Assembly (NCBI GenBank): GCA_027923505.1
Contig: BROI01000018.1
Span: 310,001 to 374,000, forward strand
From: Mayamaea pseudoterrestris
Lineage: Eukaryota > Bacillariophyta > Bacillariophyceae > Sellaphorales > Sellaphoraceae
Direction: 5' to 3'
Length of the DNA: 64,000 nt
Shown here: positions 1-7,932 of the stretch, piece by piece
Numbering within the stretch: the stretch's first letter is position 1
Layout of the letters: each line of letters begins with the position of its first letter
Translations under genes and position numbers: made by a program
The notes under the pieces: model-generated
The model's input: the letters and a program-made list of their open reading frames with translations, nothing else
What the model was told of the DNA's origin: nothing
The model's database searches: none

Positions 1-366
1 GCGTCTGTAAAGCTTGCGATCTTGAGTTTGCGAGTCCGACAATATATGCAAAAAGAATGCACCAAGTAGAATAATCGTCAGCAGCATTGCCCAAGCTGAG
101 AAATGCCATGGTGTCGTTGGATGTCGATGGCGACCGGCAACTCGATTCGTGCTACTGGTAGCCTCCTGCAGATCCTTGAAATACAAGTCAAATCGCTCCG
201 CCGACGAAAGAGCTGGATGCTCCTGCGCCGCCAGTCGAGGGTCTTTTTCTCGACGACGAACATTGGCGTTCCAGTCGCGAGCCTTTTTGGGTTCCGCCAC
301 CTTGACGTTGCCGTCGCCCAAGCCCGCAATGTAGTGCGGGGTTCGTACACGCTTCAAGCCTCCCAT
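1..366 (-). CDS. Unknown single-pass membrane protein, 5' part (runs off the left edge)
   Basis: Reading from the ATG at 366 the frame stays open for all 122 codons to the window edge. The N-terminus is basic and polar (begins MGGLKRVRTPHYIAGLGDGN; rich in Lys, Arg, Asp and Glu over residues 20-85). A hydrophobic segment of about 20 residues follows at roughly 93-112 (A-M-L-L-T-I-I-L-L-G-A-F-F-L), then the protein turns polar again. This suggests a cytosol-facing N-terminus and a membrane anchor. I do not recognise the family. An overlapping ORF at 78-350 on the same strand is in a different frame and is a shadow. The stop codon, and any introns, lie outside the window. Confidence 0.6.
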   Translation of the reverse strand, partial: MGGLKRVRTPHYIAGLGDGNVKVAEPKKARDWNANVRRREKDPRLAAQEHPALSSAERFDLYFKDLQEATSSTNRVAGRHRHPTTPWHFSAWAMLLTIILLGAFFLHILSDSQTQDRKLYRR

Positions 367-981
367 GGTGCAGATTGTTACAAAAACAACTTATTCGCGA
401 TCAGGATCTGATCGAATATGAAAGTGGCTGCTCCGAGTAGTCGTTTACTCACGTTGAGTTGAGCTGCCGCCGACAGTGATCTTCCTTAAAACAACGCACC
501 GAATTCACATTCGTGTCACAGTCGCACTGCACCACTGCAATTCTCTCGACGGAAACGCTAGAGATTGTCGTCAGATAAGACGCGACAAAGCAAGGAAATC
601 TTCAGCAACTAGATTATAATCGCTGTAACAGTTTAATCGACTGCTTGCTTGTTTTAATCCTGCAAGATTTGACGGCGCGGCACTGCGAAATGGCGCGGTT
701 CATCTCGTGTCCGGGCCATTAAGAAATGTGTCTTTTCATTGCCGCGAACCTCTTATCGAACAGAGTAGCTACCGGGATTTGTCAAGCTACTGTTAGTAAA
801 GCATCCAAAGCTATGTTACTGGATTGTACAATGGAAAAGACTTTACAGCTGAAATGATGAACGAATAAATAGGCTTGTCCGTGGATCGCCCAGGGCGAGC
901 AATGCTGACCAAGAAGAATGAACGAATAAAAAAGGCTCGTCCATGGATAGCCCATGGCGAGCAGGGCTGACCAAGAAGAAT
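367..981. other. Intergenic region, 615 bp
   Basis: This lies upstream of the partial gene at the left edge and downstream of the LPAAT gene, both on the minus strand. It should hold the promoter of the former and the 3' end of the latter. Apart from the short tandem repeat at 858-980 I see no gene or RNA in it. Confidence 0.5.
858..980. repeat. Two-copy imperfect tandem repeat of about 61 bp
   Basis: Two adjacent copies, 858-918 and 919-980, each start TGAACGAATAAA and end GCTGACCAAGAAGAA, with a handful of substitutions. The second copy contains a small inverted repeat (CCATGGATAGCCCATGG). It abuts the stop codon of the LPAAT gene, so it would lie in that gene's 3' untranslated region. Confidence 0.75.
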
Positions 982-2010
982 CTACTTCTCCTTCTTGCTG
1001 CCGCTTCCTGGAGGAGGCGGCAAGACGCTGTAAATGACATCTGCGCATTGTTGCTTGAGCGCTTCTCGATCTTCAGTCCCGGTCACTTGAATTGGCTTGT
1101 GTATCGTCAGCCTCACCTCTGGACATTGATTCCATAGCAGCGAAAAGGGATAAGCAGTATTCCAGCCCTTTTTTGGCATTTCCAGCGAAATGGGCACAAT
1201 CATGCTCTTATTCGTTTGCGCTACGATAAAGGCTCCATCTTTGAAAGCAAGTCGTTCGGCCTGACTCCGCGTTCCTTGAGGGAAAAAGAACATTGGAAGG
1301 CCCTTTTGTATTGCTTCGTTAGACTTCTCGTACAAGTTGGAGACACTCTTCTTGTTCTTTCCACTCCGCTTTATCAAAACATGGCCTCCCAAATACATGA
1401 CGCCGCCAACGCCTGGCAAGAACAAAACGCTCGACTTGGCGACCCACAGGAAGCGTCGGTTAAAGAAATAAACGGACGCGGCGTCCATCTGACTGGCATG
1501 GTTCGAAATATAAACTGGCGCTGGAACCATGTTAGGTTCCGGTAGATTCTCCTCTCCCATGACTTGCACGTCGCCGACAAAGCACCGAATAATAATGACA
1601 GCCGCCCAGTGTTCGACCCAGCGATTCATCTCCAGAGCAAGGTCGGATGTTCCAAGTGTCAATATCCATCGGATACATACAATGATGGATCCGAGAAAGC
1701 AGATTGTGAACCAAACCAGATTGAACAGAAATACTTTTAGTACCCCAAAGATAGAGAGCGATGGCAGTCCCTCTGGTGCCCAAATCTTGGCCTCTTGAAA
1801 GACACCCATGGCTGACCCGAGCGTCATGGTTAGTGCCAAATACGCTACCAGCAGTAGCCCAACGTAGTATATGAGAATGGAAAGCATAGTATCAAAAGTT
1901 AAAGGCAGCAGCCTCGATGACGAAGGAGAGGACAAAGTGGAAGCTGCAGATGCAGACGGACGATGGAAAAAGCGCCCTGCATTGTTAATGCGACAAGATG
2001 ACGTTTTCAC
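982..2010 (-). CDS. 1-acyl-sn-glycerol-3-phosphate acyltransferase (LPAAT, PlsC family)
   Basis: Predicted 342 aa. Transfers an acyl group from acyl-CoA or acyl-ACP to lysophosphatidic acid, giving phosphatidic acid for membrane and storage lipids. The family HX4D motif is present as NHASQMD near residue 168, and the substrate-binding block reads FFFPQGTRS near residue 240, with Gln where FPEGTRS is usual. VPISLEMP follows in the place of the fourth family motif. Two or three hydrophobic segments precede the catalytic domain (about 42-70 and 88-115). The first 41 residues are rich in Ser and Arg and may be a targeting peptide; Met42 is an alternative start. Which acyltransferase and which compartment cannot be fixed from sequence alone. 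Confidence 0.87.
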   Translation of the reverse strand: MKTSSCRINNAGRFFHRPSASAASTLSSPSSSRLLPLTFDTMLSILIYYVGLLLVAYLALTMTLGSAMGVFQEAKIWAPEGLPSLSIFGVLKVFLFNLVWFTICFLGSIIVCIRWILTLGTSDLALEMNRWVEHWAAVIIIRCFVGDVQVMGEENLPEPNMVPAPVYISNHASQMDAASVYFFNRRFLWVAKSSVLFLPGVGGVMYLGGHVLIKRSGKNKKSVSNLYEKSNEAIQKGLPMFFFPQGTRSQAERLAFKDGAFIVAQTNKSMIVPISLEMPKKGWNTAYPFSLLWNQCPEVRLTIHKPIQVTGTEDREALKQQCADVIYSVLPPPPGSGSKKEK

Positions 2011-2250
2011 CTTTTTTTAGTTACAGTACTTGTTCGATGGCTATCATACGAGTTCTGCTGCTGGCGACAACACTTCTTGCTTTGCGATAGTATAGGGGAC
2101 TTTGGCCTTTCAGTTCTTAAACGCCTTAGTTTGATGTTGTTAGCTAAATTAAAAGCGAATGTATTCATCGGTGCAGGGGACACCGGCAGCGGCACTTTTG
2201 CCGGGGGCGGAAGATTCTACATACAGTATCTCTTTCATCCCCTGTCCATA

Positions 2251-2976
2251 TCAGATTGGAAGATCCTGGACCTTGATTTTACCATTGCCATACATCAGCT
2301 TCAAAAATATTTGCGTCAGGCCCGAGACGAAGCCAAGGAAGCTTGGAATCACAACATTGTAATCATTCAAGCGCAATGCCCCCACCGATGTCCAAAGGAA
2401 ACCATTCACCGTCATGGCAATTGATAGCGGAAGTGCGATGGATGCCGCTGATTTGTTATCAATGACGGTCTTTAGTGAGGCCAGAGGCGACGCAAACAAT
2501 GCGATGCAAATGGCCACGGCAGCACGCCCAACAATCTCACTCTTGTGTTTGAGCGGTGAAAGCGCCACCAGCAAGGTTGCTACAATAATGGACAATGCCA
2601 CTTGAAAATGTTGCTGCACAGATCCGGGCAATGTTGGAGCCGATTTTGGCGAATGCTTGATAAACTTCAACATGTAAAAGAGACCGAGAAAAATGCCTGG
2701 TCCATTGGCAATCCAAATCTTTGGCTCCCTCTTCATAACACCGTAGCAGGTCCATACAAAAGCATTTGCCAGCATGCTGCTGTATGGCAAGAGCGGAAGC
2801 GTCCCAACGGACTTGTCCTTGGAAATTTGCTGCATGGTTGGAATGGGCGACAAGCAGAGAATGATGCTCGATAGAGGTGCTGCCACCTGAGCAAAATCAA
2901 GAAACGGACTCACACCATTCTGTAGCAGAGACGACGTTGTAGACGTTGCTGCAGAGATTGTCATTCTAGGGATCAT
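2251..2976 (-). CDS. SWEET-type sugar transporter (MtN3/saliva family)
   Basis: About 241 aa from the preferred ATG at 2976. The open frame extends to 3138, but the extra 54 residues do not resemble a SWEET N-terminus. Two MtN3 triple-helix repeats are visible. The first runs LSPIPTMQQISKDKSVGTLP through a block ending in NGPGIFLGLFYMLKF. The second runs FASPLASLKTVIDNKSAAS through SFLGFVSGLTQIFLKLMY. They are joined by a linker helix, giving the standard seven segments. SWEETs are bidirectional facilitators for mono- or disaccharides at the plasma or an internal membrane. The substrate is not predictable here. It is transcribed divergently from the Mpv17 gene at 3247. Confidence 0.9.
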   Translation of the reverse strand: MIPRMTISAATSTTSSLLQNGVSPFLDFAQVAAPLSSIILCLSPIPTMQQISKDKSVGTLPLLPYSSMLANAFVWTCYGVMKREPKIWIANGPGIFLGLFYMLKFIKHSPKSAPTLPGSVQQHFQVALSIIVATLLVALSPLKHKSEIVGRAAVAICIALFASPLASLKTVIDNKSAASIALPLSIAMTVNGFLWTSVGALRLNDYNVVIPSFLGFVSGLTQIFLKLMYGNGKIKVQDLPI

Positions 2977-3176
2977 GGAGATTGGCTGTATAGACGAGCA
3001 CTGTGGCGTTGATTTTGTGAGGCTTGACGCGCCCAAGTTGGTTTGCAGTTTGCAGCGTCGAAAGAAGCCGATGGATTTTCTGCCGACGTCACAGAAACCT
3101 CTCCGTTTTGTCAGCGGCTCGCCCGGCGCGCAACACAAAAAGATCGCGCATCATGCGAGCATGTTGCATCGACGAC

Positions 3177-3214
3177 CATCAACCAACAACCATCAACCAA
3201 CAACCATCAACCCA
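3177..3214. repeat. 14-bp tandem repeat (CCATCAACCAACAA, about 2.7 copies)
   Basis: Two full copies and one partial copy of CCATCAACCAACAA sit about 35 bp upstream of the ATG at 3247. They lie in the intergenic region shared by the divergent SWEET and Mpv17 genes. This is probably replication slippage in a 5' untranslated region or promoter. Confidence 0.8.
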
Positions 3215-3246
3215 TATCTCTGGATTAAAGTTGCATTGACTTCAAC

Positions 3247-3960
3247 ATGAGGAGAGTTTTACAACTTCTGCCGCATTTGATTGCGTGTGCAGCCTTTCAG
3301 TCACCGGCTGGAGCGACTCGACGGCACCGACGTAATGTTTCGAATTCGCAAGAAAGCCAACAAGCACGACGAGCTGCTTCTGCTTTGGGATTTAGTCCAG
3401 TTGAAGCATGGGATGCTTACAATGATGCACTCCAAACTTCGCCATTGGTTGTCAAAAGTGTCACGGCGTGTGTGTTGCTTGGAGCCGCCGATTTGACCGG
3501 CCAGGTGCTTGAACAAAAGTTGCAAGGCAACACGGACGACGAAACAAGCACAGACTGGGCTAGAGCAGCCCGATTCGCATTCTTTGGTCTCGTATTACAA
3601 GCACCATGGAACCACTTTTACTATGAGCAATTAGACAGCGCCATTCCTCCAACGACAGAGCCATTCACGGCAACAAACGGAGTCAAGGTTTTCATTGACC
3701 AGTTTATACAGGCGCCCATCTTTACAGTTCTCATTTTTGTATTCCTTGGTCTGGTTGAAGGGAAGCCAGTTGATGCGATACAAAAGCAAATTGACAAGGA
3801 TTATAAAGACACGCTCATTGCTAATTGGAAACTTTGGGTGCCAGCCACAATAGTTAACATTGGCTTCGTTCCTCCCATTCTGCGCGTGCTATATCTCAAT
3901 GTCATATTTTTCGGATGGAGCATCTTTTTGTCGCTAAAGTTAAATAAAAAGGAAGACTAG
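3247..3960 (+). CDS. Mpv17/PMP22 family membrane protein, probably plastid-targeted
   Basis: 237 aa, no intron. The C-terminal family signature is clear: NWKLWVPATIVNIGFVPPI then LRVLYLNVIFFGWSIFLS, after about three earlier membrane segments. Family members are four-helix proteins of peroxisomal, mitochondrial or plastid membranes, proposed to act as channels or in metabolite homeostasis. The N-terminus (MRRVLQLLPHLIACAAF then QSPAGATRRHRR) looks like a signal peptide with an AAF/Q plastid cleavage motif and a basic transit region. A related gene follows directly at 4436, so the pair is a tandem duplication. Confidence 0.88.
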   Translation: MRRVLQLLPHLIACAAFQSPAGATRRHRRNVSNSQESQQARRAASALGFSPVEAWDAYNDALQTSPLVVKSVTACVLLGAADLTGQVLEQKLQGNTDDETSTDWARAARFAFFGLVLQAPWNHFYYEQLDSAIPPTTEPFTATNGVKVFIDQFIQAPIFTVLIFVFLGLVEGKPVDAIQKQIDKDYKDTLIANWKLWVPATIVNIGFVPPILRVLYLNVIFFGWSIFLSLKLNKKED

Positions 3961-4435
3961 ATTGTATTAAATGACTTGGCCTTGGAAATTCGCTGGCATG
4001 GATTGACGAGCTGATGATCTACTACTTCTACTGAGCCCCGCAGCGAAGGCAATGCGAGAGACTTCAAGCTATTCACATCTCCGCCTAACGGCTCCATGTA
4101 GCCGACGTTCCTTTATCAAGAGCACAACTGGCATGACGGCCTCCATTTTCATGCTAATGGACCGAGCTCGGCGAACAAATCGCCACCCTGAACCTTAACT
4201 CCTTCCAATGAAGAAACGCCGATTCATGTGTCACCCACATCCCACGGTCAACGGCGACAGCAGAAGCAACACATCCCAGAGTTGCATAACCGTCTCAGTT
4301 GCGAGGAAAGGAAAGCTGCCTTTGCTGTTGACAAGCCGACGAAGACGTGCAATTTGATAAAAACGAAGCGACGAACCAAATCGCCTCGCAATACTCGCAA
4401 AAAGTGGCAGCCGTCATCGGTCAACGAGCCTGCCA
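3961..4435. other. Intergenic region between two Mpv17 genes
   Basis: This 475-bp spacer should hold the 3' end of the first Mpv17 gene and the promoter of the second. A plus-strand ORF at 4228-4452 is Lys/Arg-rich, resembles no family and overlaps the next start codon. I take it as non-coding. Confidence 0.45.
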
Positions 4436-5143
4436 ATGCCGCCAAAAGCTGAAATTGCATCTGAGATCACGTCTCTGCTTTTGAATAATAATCGTTGTCG
4501 CGAAGATGGCGAATTGGACCGTGTCTTGCCCGGGGCCGATGGCAGGCCCATGGTGAACGATGCCTTCCGCCACACCCGGTGCAATCATTGTCGCACTGCT
4601 TGGCAACGCTACAACAATCTCATAGGCCAGCACCCATTGATTGTCAAGAGTATTACGGCCATGTTTATTCTCGGAGCAGGCGATTTGTGTGGACAAGGAG
4701 TGGAACATTTGCGTGGTCAAACTGCGGCGTCTGGTGGTGTGGATTTGCCTCGCATGGCCCGATTTGCTATCATAGGTTTGTTTGGAGCACCTTGGTCACA
4801 CTACTACTTTTACTTTCTTGACCATTATTTGCCTCCCAGCCCCAAGCCATGCTCATTCAGGACACTTCTAAAGGTTGCAATTGATCAGGGTATTCAAGCA
4901 CCCCTGCTATTGGCTGTCATGATAAGCTCGCTTAGCTTTATGAAGGGCGAGGGCTTGCCGGGCATGCAACAAGATTTGGTTAGCAACTATTGGAGTACTT
5001 TACTGGCGAATTGGAAATTATGGATTCCGTTCTCCGTCGTCAATATTGCGTTTGTCAAGCCAACTCTGCGCGTCCTTTTTGTGAATTGCGTCTTTCTTGT
5101 ATGGACCGTCGTTCTCTCACTCATGCTCAATTCCAGCTTATAA
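4436..5143 (+). CDS. Mpv17/PMP22 family membrane protein (second copy)
   Basis: 235 aa, no intron. It shares with the upstream gene the blocks HPLIVKSITAMFILGAGDLC, then MARFAIIGLFGAPWSHYYF, and finally NWKLWIPFSVVNIAFVKPTL with LRVLFVNCVFLVWTVVLS. The two copies are clearly related but well diverged outside these blocks. Unlike its neighbour it lacks a signal peptide: the first 60 residues are polar and include five charged residues in the first 20. It is therefore more likely mitochondrial, peroxisomal or another non-plastid form. The function is inferred from the family only. Confidence 0.88.
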   Translation: MPPKAEIASEITSLLLNNNRCREDGELDRVLPGADGRPMVNDAFRHTRCNHCRTAWQRYNNLIGQHPLIVKSITAMFILGAGDLCGQGVEHLRGQTAASGGVDLPRMARFAIIGLFGAPWSHYYFYFLDHYLPPSPKPCSFRTLLKVAIDQGIQAPLLLAVMISSLSFMKGEGLPGMQQDLVSNYWSTLLANWKLWIPFSVVNIAFVKPTLRVLFVNCVFLVWTVVLSLMLNSSL

Positions 5144-5370
5144 ATAACGTATACAATAGTGGAGTATCTTCTATAGGTATATCATACTCGTATCGAATTG
5201 AAGGTATGCATGCATATCAGTTCAAAATAGCTAATGCGTGATGACATCGCGCTCCCCGCGCCGGCGCGCATTGAAGATGAGGTTCGGATTCTTTGGATTT
5301 CTGACCGCTTCGTCGCCGTCACGCGGCGTCTCGCGACACCCACAACACGAAGCTGCTGCTACAAGCCACC

Positions 5371-6436
5371 ATGAGCGTCTTTCATGCAATGCACACCAAG
5401 GTCAGCGAGGCTGACGGCTTCCTTGCGGCCTTGGATCAGTCTGGCGGCAGCACGCCGAAAGCTTTGAAGCTTTATGGCATTCCTGACTCGGTAAGTTTTG
5501 CAAGGAACAACGTTCGATGTAAAAGATTCGCATGTAATTTTGAGCATCCGATAATTGAAGCGGAACGGACTGCAAAACACTCCTTGTCATGGGCTGTATT
5601 CTAAAAATCGCCTCTTCCGTCTTTTCTATCTGCTGCATCGCATCATGGCATGATAGGAATACACTCCGGGCGACGACAGCATGTATGATGCCGTCCACAA
5701 GATGCGAACGCGCATCATTACGAGTCCAGGTTTCACAGGCGATCAGGTACTAGGTGCCATTCTCTTTGAAGACACGATGAATCGCGAGATTGAAGGCATT
5801 CCTACTGGTCAGTACCTTTGGGAGAAGAAACATATTGTTCCCTTTCTCAAGATTGACAAAGGCTTAATGGACGAGAAGGATGGCGTCCAGCTCATGAAGC
5901 CGATTCCTGGCCTTGATGAGCTTCTTGAGCAAGCAAAGCAAAAGGGCTTCTACGGAACAAAGATGCGCTCGGTCATCAATTCGGCCAATGAAACTGGCAT
6001 TAAAGCGATTGTCGAGCAGCAGTTTGAGATCGCCAAGCAGATTATTGGACACAAGCTGATTCCTATTATTGAGCCAGAGGTGAATATTAACGCTACGGAC
6101 AAGGAACAGTGCGAAGATATTTTGAAAAAGTATCTGTTGGAACATCTTGATGCGCTCGGCGATGATGATCGAGTCATGCTCAAGCTCACCATTCCGACCA
6201 AGGATAATTTGTACGCCGAGTGCATTGCGCATCCAAAGTGCGTCCGAGTTGTTGCCCTTTCGGGCGGCTATTCCTGCGACGAGGCGTGTCAGCGTCTCGC
6301 CAAGCAAAAGGGCATGATTGCCAGCTTTTCGCGTGCATTGACGGAGAAGTTGAGCCACCAAATGGATGATGAGAAGTTCCACATGGTGATGGCCAAGACT
6401 GTGGACACCATTTATGAAGCGTCAAAGTCGGGATAA
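5371..6436 (+). CDS. Fructose-1,6-bisphosphate aldolase, class I (bacterial Fda-like type)
   Basis: Two exons, 5371-5490 and 5657-6436, separated by a 166-bp GT-AG intron (GTAAGT donor, ATAG acceptor, phase 0), give 299 aa. Cleaves fructose 1,6-bisphosphate to DHAP and glyceraldehyde 3-phosphate, and runs in reverse in gluconeogenesis and the Calvin cycle. The N-terminus FLAALDQSGGSTPKALKLYG and later blocks (KMRTRIITSP, PIIEPEVNINA, MLKLTIPTKDN, VVALSGGYS, ASFSRALTEKL) match the short metal-independent class I enzymes of bacteria such as staphylococci rather than the animal/plant type. The Schiff-base lysine is expected in LKLTIPTK near residue 213. No targeting peptide is visible, so it is probably cytosolic. 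It converges on the SAT-like gene, with 96 bp between stop codons. Confidence 0.93.
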
Positions 6437-6532
6437 AAGAATCAATGAGTCGATAGTTTAAATTTAGGGTTATGAATCATGCTTTTTTTATGACTACCCC
6501 CAGCATAGTATACTTGACTTGACGCCGTAGAA

Positions 6533-7669
6533 TCATGAGCCGCCATCAAGGGATTCGTACTGCTTCCATTGTTCGAAATACTTTGGTGCAAGATGTGCCT
6601 CCAAGTCCTTGTCAATGACATCGTTGAAATCCAAACTCCGATACCCTTGTATCCGTGCAGGAACTCCGCTGACTCGTGCCAGGGGAGGGACTGGCTTTGT
6701 CACAATCGATCGAGCGTCCACGACGGCTCCGTCGCCAACAGGAATATTACCCAAGACGGCCGCCCATCCTCCAATAATCACTCCATTACCTATTTTGGGA
6801 TGTCGATCACCAGCTTCCTTGCCCGTACCACCCAGAGTCACTCCATCGAAAATGGAAACATCGTTGCCAACAACGGCAGTCTCGCCAATCACGCATCCAC
6901 TTCCCCGAATGTAGCACCCACTTCCGATGCGACAGGCTGGATGAATATCCGCCGAGAATCGACGACTCACGACCGATTGTAGATAGTATGCCAAACCGGT
7001 TCGACCGGCTTGCCATAGCCGATGGCCGACGCGATAGCATACCAAGGCGTGGAACCCATTGTGAAAAAGGACTGCGTCCATGGCAGTTCGAATTCCGGCA
7101 CTGCGAGTTGCGACCGCTTGAAGATCAAGTCGTATTCGCATTTCATCCTCAATAGTTAGTAGCTCCAGCATGAGTCCCTTGAGCGCCGTGGCTGGAATGA
7201 GTTCCGTTTCGATTTCGTGCGACACCATGGAGGAAATGGCAGACTTGAGACTCGATCGACCTAGAATTCCTTGGTATAGCTGAGGGCCAGCGCCAGGTTC
7301 TTTCTCTAGTGCGGCGGCTGCTTCTAGCTTGATTTGTTCCCAAAAAGGATCGACGAACTTTGCAGAGTTGTTTCGCTGTTTCTCTTGCAGAGAGATCAAA
7401 AAGTCGAGATATTCTCGGTCGGATGCAAATTGAGGCGATCGATAGGGGTTCAAGGCTTGGATGAAAGTAGGATCGGAATGGCTTTTATTCGTTTTACTCA
7501 AAATCCCATTTATAGTCTCTGCCTCGCCTTGTTTCGACATTGGGAGATCAATTGGAAATGGAGTCAACGTAGAGGGAGTGGCCAGCGACAGGAGTGGCGG
7601 CACGAGAAACGCCGTTGCCGACATGCTCAATGGCGCCAGCAAAAGTATTATCAGTCTTTGTACGGTCAT
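6533..7669 (-). CDS. Serine O-acetyltransferase-like protein, plastid-targeted, with an altered active-site loop
   Basis: 378 aa, no intron. Serine acetyltransferase makes O-acetylserine, the carbon skeleton for cysteine. The helical N-domain (FHALVCYRVGHRLWQAGR) and the left-handed beta-helix are well preserved: RFSADIHPACRIGSGC, VIGETAVVGNDVSIFDGVTL, GGTGKEAGDRHPKIGNGV, VSGVPARI. The start MTVQRLIILLLAPLSMSATAF then LVPP is a signal peptide with an ATAF plastid motif. In known enzymes a loop L-D-H-A-T-G lies between HPA and the GETAV block and carries the catalytic His (His158 in E. coli). Here it reads I-R-G-S-G, one residue shorter and without Asp-His. The second active-site His (DRHPK) and the Asp of DIHPA are kept. 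Activity is therefore doubtful. Confidence 0.85.
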   Translation of the reverse strand: MTVQRLIILLLAPLSMSATAFLVPPLLSLATPSTLTPFPIDLPMSKQGEAETINGILSKTNKSHSDPTFIQALNPYRSPQFASDREYLDFLISLQEKQRNNSAKFVDPFWEQIKLEAAAALEKEPGAGPQLYQGILGRSSLKSAISSMVSHEIETELIPATALKGLMLELLTIEDEMRIRLDLQAVATRSAGIRTAMDAVLFHNGFHALVCYRVGHRLWQAGRTGLAYYLQSVVSRRFSADIHPACRIGSGCYIRGSGCVIGETAVVGNDVSIFDGVTLGGTGKEAGDRHPKIGNGVIIGGWAAVLGNIPVGDGAVVDARSIVTKPVPPLARVSGVPARIQGYRSLDFNDVIDKDLEAHLAPKYFEQWKQYESLDGGS

Positions 7670-7932
7670 TGCTCTTTGTTAGCGCTTGTTATATGCAAGT
7701 TGTTGCCAATTATGTTCAAGTTGTTCGCAGAGATCAGATCCCAGAAGCAGATGAGGCTCTCCTCGCATTCATGTCGCGAGATCTTCTCGCGAGTCGCATC
7801 GGTTATGACGCTTGACGCATGCTTGCGGACTGCACGACATCCATCACCCATCAAACATCGACCACATCGGTGATCTTCGCGTCGGCTACTCACTCCGCAT
7901 TTGGTTTGTCGTCCAAGCACTTTGAAATAAGC
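7670..7932. promoter_or_regulatory. Divergent promoter region of SAT-like and FBPase genes with two TGACGC motifs
   Basis: 263 bp separate the two start codons. Two TGACGC hexamers lie at 7806-7811 and 7813-7818, about 120 bp upstream of the FBPase ATG. TGACGC and TGACGT are the core of CO2/cAMP-responsive elements described in diatom carbonic anhydrase promoters. Their role here is inference. Confidence 0.4.

Noticed and set aside
78-350. Minus-strand ORF of 90 codons
   Set aside because: It overlaps a better frame from 366 that stays open to the window edge and has a clear membrane helix.
4228-4452. Basic 74-codon ORF upstream of the second Mpv17 gene
   Set aside because: No family resemblance; it overlaps the start of the Mpv17 gene in another frame and fits untranslated leader sequence.
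5260-5320. Possible tRNA T-loop (GGTTCGGATTC)
   Set aside because: The flanking bases do not form a T stem, and no acceptor or anticodon arm can be folded around it.
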